This document shows, piece after piece, positions 11,666 through 22,474 of a stretch of 64,000 nt of DNA; the first letter of the stretch is position 1; the number at the start of each line of letters is the position of its first letter. The DNA is taken from positions 12,925,035 to 12,989,034 of the forward strand of contig OX246747.1 of NCBI GenBank assembly GCA_945910005.1, in the 5' to 3' direction. Origin of the DNA: Isoperla grammatica (lineage: Eukaryota > Arthropoda > Insecta > Plecoptera > Perlodidae). A program made the translations under genes and the position numbers. The notes under the pieces are model-generated. The model made no database searches. It was not told where the DNA came from and was given only the letters and a program-made list of their open reading frames with translations.

Positions 11666-11880
11666 GTGAATACGGTTTGGTTGAACACGTATTGAAATGC
11701 GAGTGTATACCACGGACATTCGAAGCGCTCTCCTCAACCCAACTTCGTTTCGATCTGAATTGTTGTTGTTGTTGTACACTTGAATTTATTTGGTTATTAT
11801 TATTATTCTTAGGGTTTTAAGGCACAAACCAGCAAGGTTATAAGTGCCTATGTTATTTTAATATTGATCATTATGTTCGA

Positions 11881-12159
11881 TTACATAAGTGATAATAAAC
11901 GATTATCTTGCAAAAAACGAAATATGTTATCAATTACTTTAGATTCGTCTGATAAGTTGTCTTTAAGTGAGGGTTTCAATTTAAACTTTCTTCTTTCATT
12001 ATCATATTTGTTACATTCAATTAGAATGTGTTTTACAGTCAGAACAGCATTACATACATCACATACTGGAGCAGGTTCGTTTCTTAGTAAGTAGCCTTGG
12101 GTAAGGTATGTATGGCCGATACGGAGACGGGTCAATTGACTACTTCTTCGCGACGGCAA
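11881..12159 (-). pseudogene. C-terminal Cys/His tail of the same LINE ORF2
   Basis: It begins with SQLTRLRIGHTYLTQGYLL and contains CDVCN..VKHILIEC, the C-x2-C..H-x4-C tail typical of RNase H-bearing LINE ORF2 proteins. It overlaps the main frame by 28 bp in another frame, so one indel near 12130-12160 separates them. Confidence 0.75.
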
Positions 12160-13775
12160 GATCGTCTAGAAGAAAACCAAGGCAATATGGTGTCTTTAAT
12201 CTCCCTTAGTTTATTACAAGGTACATTTTTCCAACTATCACTCAATTCTTTCTTTAAACGGTGCCGTAGGAAGACTTTTAGGTCAGATGTGAGGACTAAT
12301 TTACAGTCTGTAGGTCGCTTCGTGCAGGCAGCTTTGGCGCACTTGTCGGCCACCTCGTAGCCCACAATGCCTGCATGGCCTGGCACCCAACAAAACACTG
12401 CACACTTTTCATTTGTGGATAGTTTTGTTAAAAGAATTTGAATTTTATTAATCAGAGGGTGCCTTGAGTATAATTCAAACATTGATTGAAGTGAGCTTAA
12501 AGAGTCAGTACATATAAAAAACTTTGTATGTTTGCTCCTAAGACAATAAATAATGCTTTGCATAATTGCATAGAGTTCTGCATGGTATATGCTAAAAAGA
12601 GGGTCTAGGTTAAATAAAAACTGTTTGTCAGTAGTACCAAAAGCGCAGCCAACCTCATCCTGAGTTCTGGAACCATCTGTATAAATACACTCGTAGTCAG
12701 AGTATTGAGCTCGTATTTCATTAAACAATGCTTGGTACTGTGGGGATGATGTGGTGTCCTTCTTGAATTGTGACAGGCTTGTGATGCAGATTGGCTGACT
12801 GAAGGTCCAATGAGGCGTTGAATTGAAAGAAGTAAGGAATACAACAGGTAGTTCAGTGTCTAATTTTTGTAATAATTCATGGCTTCTGATTCCTACTGGC
12901 CTCGTAGCCTTTTGTTTTACCTCATAGTGGGTTTTGTACAATGGTTTAAAAACGGTGTTATGAGAAGGGTTTTTGGGAGATCCTAACAAAGAGGCAACAT
13001 AGTTCAGGAGCAAATAATCTCGCCGGGCATACAGAGGGGGTTCCCCAGCCTCACAACATAGGCTGGGAATTGGGCTTGTTCTAAACGCCCCGGTTGAGAG
13101 TCTGATGCCTGTGTGGTGAATTGTGTCTAAGGTTTTTATATACGACGGCCTAGCAGAGTTGTATATGAGGCTGGCAAAGTCCAATTTCGATCGGATCAGT
13201 GAGCGGTAGAGATTAAGCATTACCGTACGGTCTGCTCCCCAACTGGTATTACTTAAAACTCGTAAGATGTTCAAGGTTCTTTCACACTTCGTTTTGAGCT
13301 GCTGGATGTGGGGTTTCCACGATAGTTTGGAGTCGAACCACATCCCTAAGCAACGGGCGGAGTCAGAAAAGGTGAGTTCCTGGCCCCCCATTATCAGAGA
13401 AGGGTTCGGACGAAAGCCTCGGTGTCGGGAAAAATGTATGCATGTTGTTTTCGAGATGGAGAATCTGTATCCCGTTTGGTTAGCCCATTTCTCTAGACGT
13501 CTTATGTTTATTTGCAGTTGTCGCTCGATGGAGCTCAAGAACGCCGCTCTGATAGCAATTGCGAAATCGTCGACAAAAAGTGATGATATCACAGGTTTTT
13601 TAATAAAAGAAGCGATGCCGTTTATTGATATGGCAAATAAAACCACACTTAAAACCGAACCCTGAGGTACACCGTTTTCTTGATAAAACGTGTGTGATAA
13701 AAAATTCCCGATTCGGACTCTAAAACGCCTTTCCGAGTCAATAGTGTTCATACTATTTATATATAGGCTAGGCAT
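12132..13775 (-). CDS. LINE ORF2: RT C-half plus RNase H
   Basis: The 547 codons encode the later RT boxes and a full RNase H. RT: GVPQGSVLSVVLF near residue 35 and FVDD in place of the common YADD near residue 67. RNase H: YTDGSRT near 365, AELYAIMQSI, CTDSLSSL and PGHAGIVGYEVADKCAK, giving the D-E-D-D metal-binding set. This order places it in the I/Nimb-like LINEs. The frame runs past the true C-terminal region by a frameshift: the continuation is at 11881-12159. The N-terminal part of the RT and the endonuclease are absent. Confidence 0.85.
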   Translation of the reverse strand: MPSLYINSMNTIDSERRFRVRIGNFLSHTFYQENGVPQGSVLSVVLFAISINGIASFIKKPVISSLFVDDFAIAIRAAFLSSIERQLQINIRRLEKWANQTGYRFSISKTTCIHFSRHRGFRPNPSLIMGGQELTFSDSARCLGMWFDSKLSWKPHIQQLKTKCERTLNILRVLSNTSWGADRTVMLNLYRSLIRSKLDFASLIYNSARPSYIKTLDTIHHTGIRLSTGAFRTSPIPSLCCEAGEPPLYARRDYLLLNYVASLLGSPKNPSHNTVFKPLYKTHYEVKQKATRPVGIRSHELLQKLDTELPVVFLTSFNSTPHWTFSQPICITSLSQFKKDTTSSPQYQALFNEIRAQYSDYECIYTDGSRTQDEVGCAFGTTDKQFLFNLDPLFSIYHAELYAIMQSIIYCLRSKHTKFFICTDSLSSLQSMFELYSRHPLINKIQILLTKLSTNEKCAVFCWVPGHAGIVGYEVADKCAKAACTKRPTDCKLVLTSDLKVFLRHRLKKELSDSWKNVPCNKLREIKDTILPWFSSRRSCRREEVVN

Positions 13776-13779
13776 AGCA

Positions 13780-14558
13780 ACACAGTTCTTAGGCTTTCTG
13801 TTTCTTCGTTATTTGCCATGTGTAATGTGTTTGTGTATTTAATGCGGGAAAAAAATGGAAGTAGGCCTATTGTAGACACCGCCATTTTCACCGCCATGTT
13901 CCCAAGCCGCCGTTCAAAAGAAGCAGTGGAAGGCTGTGTCGATCCGTATTGGGATGTATATCAAGGAGTTTTTAACCGCAATACTGAAGTCAATCTGCTT
14001 AGGAAGGCGGATCGACTCGAACGCGAATCGAGTTGAATTCTCGGTGTATATCAAGATGTTCAAATCGTTCTCAAGTCAACCCGTGTTGAGTCAATACGAA
14101 TGGGTAACTTGGGTAAAAATGGGTAACGTCAAATGGGTAACTGTCAACTCCACATGTGGATTACTGATATGTGATTACTGATATGTGATATGTGATATGT
14201 GATTACTGATTACTGATTACTGATATGATGTGATTACTGATACGGCGTAGGCCTAGGTCCTAGACTACTTGTAACTAAAATTTTAAATCTCTGAGCTAGA
14301 AGGCAGGCCTGGCCTACGCCACATTTGCTCTACAGGGGCCTGATTCCTGTACATTTTTCTAACCCTCGCTAGCCCAGGGTCAATTTGACCCCGGGGTAAC
14401 TCTAAGGGTCAAACCATATTCCAGTACAAGTGCTAACATAGGGTTATAATGTGAAGTCCATGCAACTCGAATCGAAGTCGACAGCCAGTCACAGGTCGCC
14501 AAAAAAATAATAATGTGTGACATCATCACGGCGATTGCGGGAACACAATTATTTTAAA
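13780..14558. other. No gene; 14150-14240 simple repeat
   Basis: The segment 14158-14240 repeats TGATTACTGATATG-like words. From about 14455 the sequence (GAATCGAAGTCGACAGCCA) matches the 5' flank of the Myb/SANT gene copy at 48140 and is probably part of that Harbinger-type element. Confidence 0.5.
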
Positions 14559-15200
14559 ATGGCTGAAGTTAGAGTCATGGAAGCTCGTTCTATATATTTT
14601 ACTGAAGAGAAATTAGTGCTTGTGCGTGAGGTACAGCTACGAAGTGCCACTATGAATGGAGAGTTCTGTGCTACTCTGACAAAGGCACTCAAGGACCATG
14701 CGTGGGTTGAGTTTGAGTTTGAGTTGAGTTTATTGGGTTTAAGGGCGCTTCAACCAGCAAAATGACCTAACTCGTTACTTATTGTTTTATTGCATGATTG
14801 ATTGATGGGGCTAACCGTCTCATATTTATGCAACGATGGCTAATCGAGACGATGAGCGGGTGATAATGAAGATGAGAAAGATGATAATGAAGAATAAAGC
14901 CACATCCGAATCAGATCCATTGTACGTCGCGTGAGTCGTCATACGGGAGTCCAGCAAGGGAGGGCAGGGCCAAGTGGGAGGAGAAATATTCAATGGGACA
15001 GTGGGGGGGAAAGGGGATTGGGGTGTGGACTGCACTTCGTCTGACTTCTCCTCCTCGACCAGTCCGGCTTGGGTGGCCCTACCAGAAGCATACGCTTCCG
15101 CCGGCATAGCTCTCGGGATCAACAAAGCAATGCGTGGGAAATGGTGGGAGAGTCGGTCAATGCTGTAGCCCCAAAAACGCGATCTATCAAGGCGGTAAGT
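14559..15200 (+). pseudogene. Harbinger-partner Myb/SANT gene, exon 1, interrupted
   Basis: PIF/Harbinger elements encode a Myb/SANT-like DNA-binding partner beside the transposase. ATG 14559 opens a frame with YFTEEKLVLVREVQLRSAT and GEFCATLTKALKDHAW. The exon is split at 14706 by an insertion of 423 bp flanked by the 9-bp direct repeat ATGCGTGGG (14698-14706 and 15130-15138). It resumes as EMVGESVNAVAPKTRSIKA and ends at a GTAAGT donor at about 15200. Sister copies lie at 28990-29155 and 48255-48860. No second exon is seen downstream. Confidence 0.7.
14707..15129 (-). mobile_element. Insertion with RZ-SINE type A, module R truncated
   Basis: A left part (14707-14790) with TTTATTGGGTTTAAGGGCG, also seen at 62325, precedes an RZ-SINE (14790-15129) with type A body and module R. 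It lacks the first ~50 nt of its transcript-side 5' end, including the P1/P3 part of the ribozyme-like fold. The whole segment sits between the 9-bp direct repeats. Confidence 0.75.
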
Positions 15201-15263
15201 AGATTCTGCCTTCATTCATAGAATCAATGACTAGAGCCTAGCTTAGGCCTAGCCTAGTTAAGA

Positions 15264-15548
15264 TTGATTGATTAATGGGGCTTAACGTCTCATATTTTTG
15301 CAACAATGGCTAATCTAGACGATGAGCGGGTGATAATGAAGATGAGAAAGATGATGATGAAGAATAAAGCCACATCCGAACCAGATCCATTCTACATTGC
15401 GTGGGTCGTCATATTATGAGAGTCCAGCAAGGGAGGGCAGGGCCAAGTGAGAGGAGAAATCTTCAGTAGGACAGTGGGGGGGGGGGGGGGGGGGGGAGGG
15501 ACAGGGTCTCCTTCCGTCACCACTTACGACTACAGAGTCACTCTGGGT
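15264..15548 (-). mobile_element. RZ-SINE copy, type A body, module C
   Basis: The type A body has a long G tract at 15475-15497 and module C to 15548 (CACTTACGACTACAGAG). It is closest to the copy at 48911-49208. Confidence 0.75.
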
Positions 15549-15778
15549 TATTGCTATAAAGTCATTTAGGACACCAAGTTATATTTAAGTGCAAATATCC
15601 GCTTAGGCGTACGGTTTATAGATTTTCCGTCTTATCCTACTTTCCTCGATAAACAGTCCGAGCGATGAGTCAACTACCCAATAGGAAGTTAACATTGAAC
15701 TACGTCACAAATAAGGGAGTAGAATCATATCACACGCACATATGCTTGGCTTAGAATTATATACGGTACTGTACTAAT

Positions 15779-16024
15779 ATGCTTCCTTACCTTACATTAT
15801 TTCCAGACAGAACAAGGCAGTCTATGCGATCCAGATTCAGGAAGTTCATTTGTCCACATATAACCAAGTATTCAATAACAGAAGAAGAGCAAGCAAACAT
15901 AAAAAAATACGGAGAAAAGTCCACAAAAAAAGGTAAAGAGAAAAATAAACAGAAAGGTATTCTACAGTTACAACAGTTAGTTCTTCAACAGTTACTTCGG
16001 AACCCGAAAGCGGGAGACCGGTGA
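15779..16024 (+). CDS. Unidentified Lys-rich exon-like frame
   Basis: The frame reads FPDRTRQSMRSRFRKFICPH, then a Lys/Glu-rich stretch and a Gln/Leu-rich end. An AG follows a pyrimidine stretch at 15805 (ATTTCCAGACAG), so it may be a terminal exon starting there. The charge bias and the Gln run look like protein rather than repeat DNA, but no family is recognised. It lies between two RZ-SINE insertions. Confidence 0.3.
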   Translation: MLPYLTLFPDRTRQSMRSRFRKFICPHITKYSITEEEQANIKKYGEKSTKKGKEKNKQKGILQLQQLVLQQLLRNPKAGDR

Positions 16025-16029
16025 TTAGT

Positions 16030-16725
16030 TGAATGCACACAAAAGAATGATTTCCAACGAATATACTTTATAATATGTAATTGATGGGGGCCTCACTGGG
16101 AGTTTTGTGATGTTCAGTGCGCAACAGGGCGCGCCCGTCGTGTAGTTTGTGTAGCTGCCCCCAAACGCGACTAAGAAGGCATTTGCCAGTTGTACATGGC
16201 CTGGGGGGGCTAAGTTATGAAGACTGATGCACTCGCTGCAAGAATACAGACTGATATAGGGAAGAACTGCTACGCAAGCAAGAGAATAGATAACAGGCTC
16301 TAACGTAGGTACTAAAACAATGACCTGTTGTTGGTTGGAAATCACTGACCTGAGTAGGAATACCTTGACTTGAGCAGTCTACATTAATCACGTAGAACCA
16401 AATCTATAACCAATTATAAAACTATAAATAATCACTAGTTTACACTTTCACTGCACGAAATTAGACAAACTTCTTTGTCACAAAGAAGACTATCTACATA
16501 AAGACTGGCTTAGGATGCAAGCCTGGTGCTGCTCCGTCCGCGGTCAAGACAACACTGATGCGCTCGCTGCAACAATATGCAATGCAATGCAATCTGATCT
16601 AGGCAACGTGCAGCGTGCATGGCCAGTGAGCGCGCCACCGCTACGCATGATGGCGCAGCGTGGCGGCCAACTAAGGAATCAAAGTGCGGGAAGACTGCGC
16701 CTACAGTCCGTTTATTTCGCTGTTG
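16030..16725. other. No gene; partial local duplication
   Basis: The phrase ACTGATGC(A/G)CTCGCTGCAA occurs at 16224 and 16553 with flanking similarity, a weak duplication. No coding signal is found. Confidence 0.4.
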
Positions 16726-16912
16726 ATTAATGGGGCTTAACGTCTCATGTTTATGCAACTACGGCTAATCGAGACAATGAGCAGGTGATAATGAAGTCCA
16801 GCAAGGGAGGGCAAGGCCAAGTGGGAGGAGAAATATTCAATGGGATAGTGGGGGGGAAAGGGGATTCTTCCCCGGGCTCAGACGGGGATTCTTCCCCGGG
16901 CTCAGACGGGCA
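16726..16912 (-). mobile_element. RZ-SINE copy with internal deletion, 14-bp TSD
   Basis: It is flanked by TTATTTCGCTGTTG at 16712-16725 and 16913-16926. The body is shortened and joined to a tandem pair of GGATTCTTCCCCGGGCTCAGACGG units, the outer end of module C. Confidence 0.85.
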
Positions 16913-17214
16913 TTATTTCGCTGTTGGACTGGCCCGAGGGCATAGGCTTGGGTAGCGTTTGTACCAATCCCTGACCAAAGTACAGGGTTTCCCTCCCTCT
17001 CGCCTCGACCGTAATTACCTTCGATCGGTGAGCCTTGCATAATCTAACCTGTTAATCATGATGACCTGTCACAACAAAAGTCATCTTTTAGGAAAAAACA
17101 CTTTTTTAGGAATTATACGTATATTTCATGACCGCGTTTACCAGCGTTAAATGGCTTGAAATTATGTAATCAGGTTTTTTTATGTCCGCTAAAACTTGAA
17201 AACTTTTATATATA

Positions 17215-17680
17215 TGGATTTGTTGTCTTCCGGGATATTACGCTCTTTGTGTGAGTATATTGGTGCACGCCGAAGTCTGTCAACCATTGTACCGTCATTT
17301 CGACAGAATTGCATCTGGCATGATCACGAGTTCCTTTAACGTCCGTCTCATTCAAAAGCCTAGCTTGGACTGACTATTGTCAGCGGAGGCGCGCGTTGTC
17401 TGTGTACCCACCACTGTAGAAGGTGAAGGTGCGGGGCGGCGCGGTTGTTTTGTTAATTTTGAGGGCTGGGCCATGTTGCATGAAGAAAGCACTGGTTCTC
17501 GGGCGTTCATTTTTTTCTGATGGTGGTGTTTGCCTTGGTTTCACACGAAATGGGGTCAGGATTGGCTCATTTGCTATTGGGAATCTTTGTGCATCTCGTT
17601 TGTTGATCGCGCCGCATCTCCACTTTCTACAGGAGTGGGGGATACAGACTCGCTCATGAACGCGCGCCTCGGCTAACAAT
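17215..17680 (+). repeat. Dispersed repeat, ~450 bp, copy 1
   Basis: It matches 27166-27450: shared TCCGGGATATTA, ATTGCATCTGGCATG, GACTGACTATTGTCAGC and GGTGCGGGGCGGCGCGGTT. The second copy is shorter in the region before GGTTTCACACGAAATGGGG and is followed by an RZ-SINE. The nature of the repeat is unknown. Confidence 0.7.
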
Positions 17681-17756
17681 CAGGGTTGTCAGATTGGGCG
17701 ATTTGTCGCGATTTGGGCGATTTGGAATGTGTTTTGGCGACCGTCAATTCTGATGT

Positions 17757-18046
17757 TTGGATGGATATTTGGACTTAACGTCTCACATTTTTGCATCGAG
17801 GTTAATCGAGACGATGAGTGGGTGAAATATGAAGATGAAATAGGGGGGTGTTTGGAGCAAAGGTGCAAGTAGGTGTGCGGGGAGGATAGGGGAAGTGGGA
17901 GGAAAAGGGAGTGGGTTGTGGACTGCATTTCGTCTGACTGTCCAGAACCTACCAGAAGCATACTCTTCCGACGGCATAGCTCCAGGAATCATCAAAGCGC
18001 ACAAACCTGCCCACCACGATAAGGTAGCAGCCCCTGGGCAGGACAA
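17757..18046 (-). mobile_element. RZ-SINE copy, type B body, module R
   Basis: The type B body (ATATTTGGACTTAACGTCTC) is joined to module R. The P2 partner strands differ from the reference copy yet still pair with a G-U wobble (GGGCTGC with GCAGTCC). The CGAA before the 3' strand is kept. Confidence 0.75.
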
Positions 18047-18368
18047 AGAGGTCAAGAAAAGAAACGACGCAGCGTATCAGAGAAGTGCCCTAAGGTATAA
18101 CCTGCGGAGAAGACCTATAACTTATCACGTCGGTCAATTCTACAAGAAGAATTATGCAATTTCAGATGCAATGCCAATTTTTCAGCCAAACTAGCACCAA
18201 GGTATGTTGAACCATTTAGGATAAGCATAAATTATCACCCCTAGGCCCGAATCTACAAAGCGAGGTTAAGATAAAAGAGTTTTTTTTTTAAGTAGGCCAC
18301 GCTTTACTCCAGTTTCCGAGTCCACAAAAGGAAGTACCCCAGTTTTGGGGGTTATTTAACTCGAAAAT

Positions 18369-18397
18369 TTAACTCCTGCTTTGTGGCAGGAGTTAAA
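18369..18397. repeat. Perfect 11-bp hairpin
   Basis: TTAACTCCTGC, six-seven unpaired bases, GCAGGAGTTAA. It directly precedes an RZ-SINE insertion. Upstream, 18243-18260 (GGCCCGAATCTACAAAG) resembles a Harbinger terminus. Confidence 0.6.
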
Positions 18398-18399
18398 AG

Positions 18400-18706
18400 A
18401 TGATATTTGGGCTTAACGTCTCATATTTCTGCAACGAGGCTAATCGAGACAATGAGTAGGTGATATATGAAGATGAAATATGGGGCTGTTTGGAGGAAAG
18501 GGGCAAGTAGGAGGGAACGTGAGGAAAGGGGAAAGGGGAGGAAAGGGGATTGGGGTGTGGACTGCACTCGTTTGACTTCTCCACCTCGACCAGTCCGGCT
18601 AGGGTGGCCCTACCAGAAGCATACGCTTTCGCCGGCATAGCTCTCGGGATCAAGAAAGCACGCAAACCTGCCCACCACGATAAGGTAGCAGTCCCTGGGC
18701 AGGGGG
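18400..18706 (-). mobile_element. RZ-SINE copy, type B body, module R
   Basis: The type B body plus the full module R ends CCCTGGGCAG. It is followed without a gap by a piece of another copy. Confidence 0.75.
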
Positions 18707-18838
18707 CAGGGCCATGTGGGAGGAGAAATCTTCAGTGGGACAGTGGGGGGGGGGGGGGAGGGGCAGGGTCTCTTTTTGTCGCCTCGTACGTTAGCAGAGT
18801 CACTCTTGGCTTATTCTACCCCGGGCCGAGACGGGTCA
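18707..18838 (-). mobile_element. RZ-SINE fragment, type A, module C
   Basis: It starts inside the type A body at GGCAGGGCCATGTGGGAGG and runs to the module C end, CCCCGGGCCGAGACGGG. The junction with the previous copy may come from template switching or from recombination at the shared GGGCAGGG. Confidence 0.65.
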
Positions 18839-19394
18839 CTTGTGTTCTAATTTGAAGGCTAAATGTATATATAAATACTTAGCAAGAACGTATAACAATC
18901 ATTTCCTGTTCAAAATACTTTTTATTTCCCGCGAAATTATAGGTTAGGTTGGCGTTGGCGTTGGCCTAGCAGACCATGACAACAACAGCTGGTCACCGCC
19001 CATGCCGCAGACGTCAACTTAACCTTCAAGACATGTTCTTTCGGTGCTTGAATCGCGTTTGGTGTTGAAGAGGTTGATGACCATGTCGAAAGGCCACGGC
19101 GAGTTTTTAGGGACAGGCTCGATCCTTTAAATCTCGGGACAACGATCTGATGAGAAACTATCGGTTTCCTCGTCACGTAATCATAGAACTGTGTGACGAG
19201 CTCGAGCCAGTGTTGGGCAGGGCTACGGCTCGATCACATGCGTTACCAGTCCACACACAGGTGCTAATATCTTTACGACATATGGCACTAGCTAGCTTCT
19301 AAAATGTATTGGGGAACGTGGCTGGGATAAGCCAGTATAGCTGCAACCGTGTCCTAAAAACACCTTGTGAATCTATAATTGCGATGTCTTATTT

Positions 19395-19830
19395 TACTTG
19401 ACCAATTCAGGTCGTAGGTCTAGGCCAGTTAGCCATTGAGATAATATTATACCCTCAAATGTTAATTTGTGATTAATATGGTTATGAACTCGGGCTAAGA
19501 TTACCCGCTCAGTTTCAAACGATAGCGGAGGAAATGTTTTCCTCTTTCAATAGTTGGCAGAGACGGGCATGCGCGATGTCTTTGAAATCAGCTGTTGGTT
19601 GTCAAGAAAGAAATGTCAATTGGTGTTAAAACGTTTCTTGTTCGTTTAGATGATTGATTAATGGGCTTAACGTCTCATATTTATGCAACGATGGCTAATC
19701 GAGACGATGAGCGGGTGATAATGAAGATGAGAAAGATGATTAGGGAGACGTCTCTAAAGCTAAGTATTCCTAGAAAGATGATTAGGGAGACGTCTCTAAA
19801 GCTAAGTATTCCTATCAAAGAACATTAATG
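19395..19830. repeat. Dispersed repeat shared with 36120-36440, SINE inside
   Basis: It matches 36120-36440 from GACCAATTCAGGTCG through AAGATTACCCGCTCAG and GACGGGCATGCGCGATG to GGGAGACGTCTCTAAAGC. An RZ-SINE fragment (19652-19745) sits in this copy only. A 41-bp segment, AGAAAGATGATTAGGGAGAC onward, is then duplicated in tandem (19733-19814). Confidence 0.75.
19652..19745 (-). mobile_element. RZ-SINE, strongly 5'-truncated
   Basis: Only the tail and the first ~70 nt of the type A body are present (TTAACGTCTCATATTTATGC, GATGAGCGGGTGATAATG). This end is kept in every truncated copy, which shows it is the 3' end. Confidence 0.75.
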
Positions 19831-20202
19831 GAAAGGAAATAGCTACTTCCTTACAGTTTGTAGACGGGATTCGGAAATGATATGTATCTAGCAGTGTGCC
19901 AGAAAACGGTTAGTAATGCCATTTCCGAAATACCAAATGGTCTCACACAACTGATGGATCGATATGTGACATTTCCAATAGACGTCGAGGGACAGAGTAC
20001 TGTAATGAAGGGATTTGCCAACAAGTATGGAATAATGGGTCTTCTTGGATTGACTGACTGCACTCACATCTCAATTGTACCTCCAAGCTCATCTGATCCC
20101 GACTGTGCAGAACATAATTATGTAAACAGAAAGGGTCAGCATACCATAAATGTCCAGCTGGTGTGTGATGTTAACATGCAAATTCTGCACGTCAAAGCTC
20201 TC

Positions 20203-20755
20203 CATCACCCTGCACAATTAAAGCGAGTGCGAGCGAACGTCTTTTCGCCGAGCTCCGCCAAGCTACAGTTCGAGCCCCGGTTTTCGCCGCCTACCCAGGT
20301 ACCACACACTCCGCACAGACGCCGATGTCCGGTAAGTGGCAACGATATTGCAGCTTCCATTTCTCATACTCTTCCCTTTCTCACAAAAAAAGCGCTAACT
20401 GTCCACTTCTCTCCCGCCCCCCTAACTGTTGAGTTGACCCAGCCCTCTCAGCAGCTAGGCGCCAACAATCACCTTTCCCCCACTTAGTGAAATGTGAATA
20501 ACTTGTTGGCCTAGAACACGACCATTCCTCATTGCACTCGTGTCTACCATGCCAGTCATTTTACGAATCATTTGTTCAACTAACGTCATCACAAATTTAA
20601 AAAAATACAAGAAATCCTTAGATCCTTAGATTCTAAGCTTAATCTAGTCCAAGGCCTGTGCCGCTTTCATGTTTAAGTCTATTACGATACCCATATATAT
20701 ACTATGTACTTATCAAAGGAAGATCAATAAATGAAATGAAATGAAATGTTTTTAT
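20203..20755 (+). mobile_element. Retroposon 3' end with AATGA repeat tail
   Basis: Sequence joined to the Harbinger remnant ends with AATAAATGAAATGAAATG (20729-20750), a polyadenylation-like signal merging into a simple repeat, as in RTE/CR1-type tails. A frame at 20203-20487 has no recognisable domain. Confidence 0.4.
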
Positions 20756-21199
20756 ATGACATTCTTATACGCGGCCGCCAGTTGCGTGCAAGCTGTTTCA
20801 ACGAAAGTAAACATATACCTATACTCATGGTCAATTTAATAATCATTCAAATTACGCGCGCCAGTGTCTTCTGTATTTATTTATAGGGGGTCAGGCCAGA
20901 TTCGTTAAACTTTAACCGACGAGGGAAACAGTCGACCAAACAATAAAACGAAAAACTTCAAATTTTGACGAATCATCGACGAGAATAGAAAAACACAGTG
21001 AAAATGTTTTGGTATTAAAATGTTAGTTTAGAAACGCTAATGTATTCATTTTGAAATTTTAACATTATTCAATACTAATTATATAACTGTTTAAACAATC
21101 TTGAAGCCGATATCGTGATTTTCCTGGTTAGTTTTCAGTTTAAACAACTTGCGAACGTTGGCAGCCATGAAGGATTTGACTGAACAGAAATCTGGCGGG

Positions 21200-21240
21200 A
21201 GGGGCGGGAGTGTTCTAAAATGGCGTCGTATAAATAGCCC
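21200..21240 (+). promoter_or_regulatory. GC box and TATA box
   Basis: AGGGGCGGGAG at 21200-21210 and TATAAATA at 21229-21236, with start codon ATG at 21332. The spacing suits a transcription start near 21260 and a 70-nt leader. A strong core promoter of this kind is unusual amid repeats. Confidence 0.6.
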
Positions 21241-21331
21241 GTAGGCAACAAGTCTCGCGCAGTCTTCCGACTTATGTCAAGTAGAGAAGTAGCGTGGCGA
21301 ATCGCGTCGTACTCTCAATCGAAGGATTAAC

Positions 21332-22166
21332 ATGGTGAGTTGAATTACCAATATTACTTCATTATTACTTGATTTTCACTTTATAATGTCGTACATTTAA
21401 CTAAGGTGACCAGATGTACCGGCTTGACCGGTACAGTACCGTTTTCAGAACACTTGTACCGGTGTCCCGAGAGACTCATTGAAATTACGTATTTGTACCG
21501 GTTTGTAATTTGAGAAAAAAAAGTGTCCCGGTATACTGTCAACTAACTAGCGACCACCCTGTCAATTGTAATAGCGCTTGGTTGGGTGCGACAACACGGC
21601 CCGACTGGCGCTGATTCATCCCTACTTTTTTTCTCTATGACTCATATAACATTATTATACTCAGCCGCCAGTCGCGTGCACGCTGTTTCAACTAAAGTAA
21701 ACATATACCTATACTCATGATATCATATTACGTACTTATACTCAGCCCCAGAGGCATACGGGTGGCCAACCCGGGCCGAAACGGGCATTGCATCCTGATG
21801 TTATATTATTCTATTATTTTAAAAAGAAACTGAATATTTTCTTACCAAATTGCGGTTAAAGTTAAAATTCCAAAACTTGTATCCGGTGACGACCTTGTTA
21901 GTGCCGATCGTGTTGTATTCAGGGATTCACTTCGCTACGCTCAATCATCTAAATAATTGTCTTCGTCTTAATTACAGTCCGACGAGTGCGAGGTGGTGGG
22001 CCTCGTCACGGCGGGTGTCCTCGGCCGGGCAGTCCGGCATAAGTGCCCCTACTGCGGCAGCTGCACCGCCTCCCTCACGCAGCACCACATCCGGTACCAC
22101 AAGGTACCGGGTAAACTCGCGGCGCTGCGCACACAGCGACATAAGCAAGACGCACACACACAATAG
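21332..22166 (+). CDS. Small two-exon gene, Cys/His-rich 63-residue protein
   Basis: Exon 1 holds only the start codon: ATG at 21332-21334 followed at once by the donor GTGAGT. Exon 2 is 21978-22166, after the acceptor TTACAG. It is 189 nt, in frame, and ends at TAG. The protein starts MSDECEVVGLVTAGVLG and contains HKCPYCGSCTASLTQHH, then IRYH, a Cys-x2-Cys..His-x4-His pattern with shorter spacing than a standard C2H2 finger. A Lys/Arg/His-rich tail follows. It may bind zinc. A deleted second copy lies at 10221-10505, so the gene is part of a duplicated or mobile unit. I do not recognise the family. Confidence 0.55.
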
Positions 22167-22474
22167 TTGTACGGGACGCCAACAACGCCTGGTTGTTGCA
22201 CTCTACTGGTGCACAACACCGAATACAAACACCATCAAGACAAAGGCCTCATTTGGAGAACTCCTCGAGTTAAGACGGATAAAAACTCAAAGCGCCATGC
22301 GCAGGAGTGGACCAGGTGGGCGGTATGTTCGCGCCAAGACGTTGTTTTGATTTGAGTTGTTCGCATTACGCCATTTACTTTCCCCTCTACGTATTTTCGT
22401 TCCCCTACTATCTCGTACCGATCCCGCAATAGTAGGCTGTCTCAGAAAATCATCTCGAATCTGAGAGAGATTTT

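Larger units (their letters stand above)
11755..13775 (-). mobile_element. RNase H-bearing LINE (I-like), 5'-truncated
   Basis: The element lies on the minus strand. Its 3' end carries a CAA repeat (TTGTTG run at 11760-11775 on the plus strand), as in I-type LINEs with simple-repeat tails. The left half of the RT is missing at 13775. No target duplication was recognised. Confidence 0.75.
19050..20202 (+). pseudogene. PIF/Harbinger transposase, decayed
   Basis: Pieces in order on the plus strand: 19065-19135 with RRVFRDRLDPLNL, then after a frameshift 19149-19301 with YRFPRHVIIELCDELEPVLG and ARSHALPVHTQVL, then in a third frame 19313-19400 with GNVAGISQYSCNRVLKTP. After an insertion, 19882-20202 carries the DDE core with GLTDCTHISIVPPS (first catalytic D) and HNYVNRKGQHTINVQLVCD. 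The frame breaks at about 20202, where other repeat DNA begins, so the second D and the E are missing. At least two frameshifts and one insertion inactivate it. Confidence 0.75.

Noticed and set aside
16510..17040. Several 60-80 codon frames
   Set aside because: They overlap a SINE with a tandem C-rich end and have no consistent composition.
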